Below, piece after piece: positions 4,911 through 5,618 of a stretch of 5,618 nt of DNA. A program made the translations under genes and the position numbers. The notes beneath the pieces are model-generated. The model was not told the DNA's origin. It was given only the letters and a program-made list of their open reading frames with translations, and did not search any database. Every line of letters starts with the position of its first letter. The first letter of the stretch is position 1. The stretch comes from JBOGED01 sp050743625 (lineage in GTDB: Bacteria; Actinomycetota; Nitriliruptoria; Euzebyales; Egibacteraceae). Location: NCBI GenBank assembly GCA_050743625.1, contig JBOGED010000086.1:1-5618 (forward strand), read 5' to 3'.

Positions 4911-5618
4911 CCGCGAAGAACGCGACCGCGCTCGCGATGAGTGCCACGATGCCGGCGAAGACCGTTGGGAGGATCGGCGGACCGGGACGTTCCCCGACAA
5001 CCCGGATCTCTACCCGCTCCCCCGGCTCGATCTCCCAGACGGCGACCCCGGGGTCCCGCTCGGTACCGGACGTGCTCACCAGCGCTCCAGGGACGCGCAC
5101 CCGCACGTCGTAGGCGACCGCGTCGCCGGACCGGATCAGCTCCACCGCGTCCTCCGGGTGGATGCCGAGCGCGATGGTCGCGGGCGTCAGCTCCAGACCC
5201 GCCGCTCCCGTGACGACGATCTCCTCGTCCGTCAGCTGGAGAGTGAACGGCTCGAGCAGCCGCACCTCTGGCGCGGCGAGGGCATCCGCGAGCCCGACGG
5301 TCAAGACGTTGAGCTCGGAAGGGCCGTCGAACCCGGCCGACAGCCGCACCTGGCGACCACCGCCGTCACGCGGCTGGACGGACACTCTCCACCCTGCGTC
5401 CGCGAGTCCTCCCCGCTGCCGCACCAGGACCTCCAGCGGATCGACCCCCGCCTCCGCCGCGCGGGTAAGCAGCTCCTCGTCGGCCCCGATGACCACCGCA
5501 AGCAAGCCCCCGCCCACCCGGTCGACCGCCAGGTCGACACCGACCTCCAGCCGGCAACCCGCCAGCCCGACGGCGAAGACGGCGAACACGAGGACCCGCC
5601 AATAGGTTCCTTGTGGCC
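4876..5618 (-). CDS. LppM-like (DUF3153-type) lipoprotein with C-terminal anchor, 5' partial
   Basis: Exported lipoprotein. The N-terminal segment WRVLVFAVFAVGLAGC carries a positive charge, a hydrophobic core and a lipobox LAGC; the Cys codon is at 5554-5556, so the chain should be lipidated there. The mature part is 226 residues: about 190 extracytoplasmic, strand-rich residues, then a transmembrane helix (ILPTVFAGIVALIASAVAFF, coded about 4974 to 4915) and an Arg-rich cytoplasmic tail. This order of lipobox, beta domain and C-terminal helix matches actinobacterial LppM, a mycobacterial envelope lipoprotein. The match is by layout and pattern; the role is unknown. A GTG at 5589 could start the gene but would leave only 11 uncharged residues before the Cys, too short for a signal peptide. 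The frame stays open to the right edge with no ATG, GTG or TTG, so the true start lies beyond 5618. It converges on the gene at 4068. Confidence 0.78.
   Translation of the reverse strand, partial: PQGTYWRVLVFAVFAVGLAGCRLEVGVDLAVDRVGGGLLAVVIGADEELLTRAAEAGVDPLEVLVRQRGGLADAGWRVSVQPRDGGGRQVRLSAGFDGPSELNVLTVGLADALAAPEVRLLEPFTLQLTDEEIVVTGAAGLELTPATIALGIHPEDAVELIRSGDAVAYDVRVRVPGALVSTSGTERDPGVAVWEIEPGERVEIRVVGERPGPPILPTVFAGIVALIASAVAFFAVRRRARGRTGE

Overview
The window is GC-rich and densely coded, with strong G/C preference at third codon positions and gene junctions that overlap by one to four bases. Together with an LppM-like lipoprotein, this points to a high-GC actinobacterium (Actinomycetota). 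I cannot name a genus from the sequence.

Left part (17-3245, + strand): a tight three-gene cluster. A TldD-type metalloprotease subunit with HExxxH and a late Cys ligand is followed by its partner TldE/PmbA, which overlaps it by four bases (GTGA). A small Nudix hydrolase follows, overlapping tldE by one base (TGATG). The second and third genes lack a clear Shine-Dalgarno and are probably translated by coupling. TldD and TldE should form one heteromeric peptidase; the Nudix enzyme probably travels with them as a housekeeping nucleotide hydrolase.

Middle part (about 3246-4067): about 820 bases without a secure gene, less GC-rich and richer in short inverted repeats than its flanks. It holds a possible 86-residue minus-strand ORF (3198-3458) and a second minus-strand coding remnant ending at 3607. 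These two share an 11-codon block whose differences fall mainly at third codon positions. There is also a long stem-loop at 3735-3778 whose only non-Watson-Crick pairs are G-U on the plus strand. This is the least ordinary part of the window and may be an old insertion, a decayed gene pair, or the site of a structured RNA.

Right part (4009-5618): a TATACT box and an AAAAGGAG ribosome binding site lead into a 280-residue two-domain protein. Its C-terminal half resembles the split beta-barrel flavin/F420-binding fold, tentatively. It converges, with a 35-base tail-to-tail overlap, on a minus-strand LppM-like lipoprotein with a lipobox and a C-terminal transmembrane anchor. The start of that gene lies beyond the right edge of the window.
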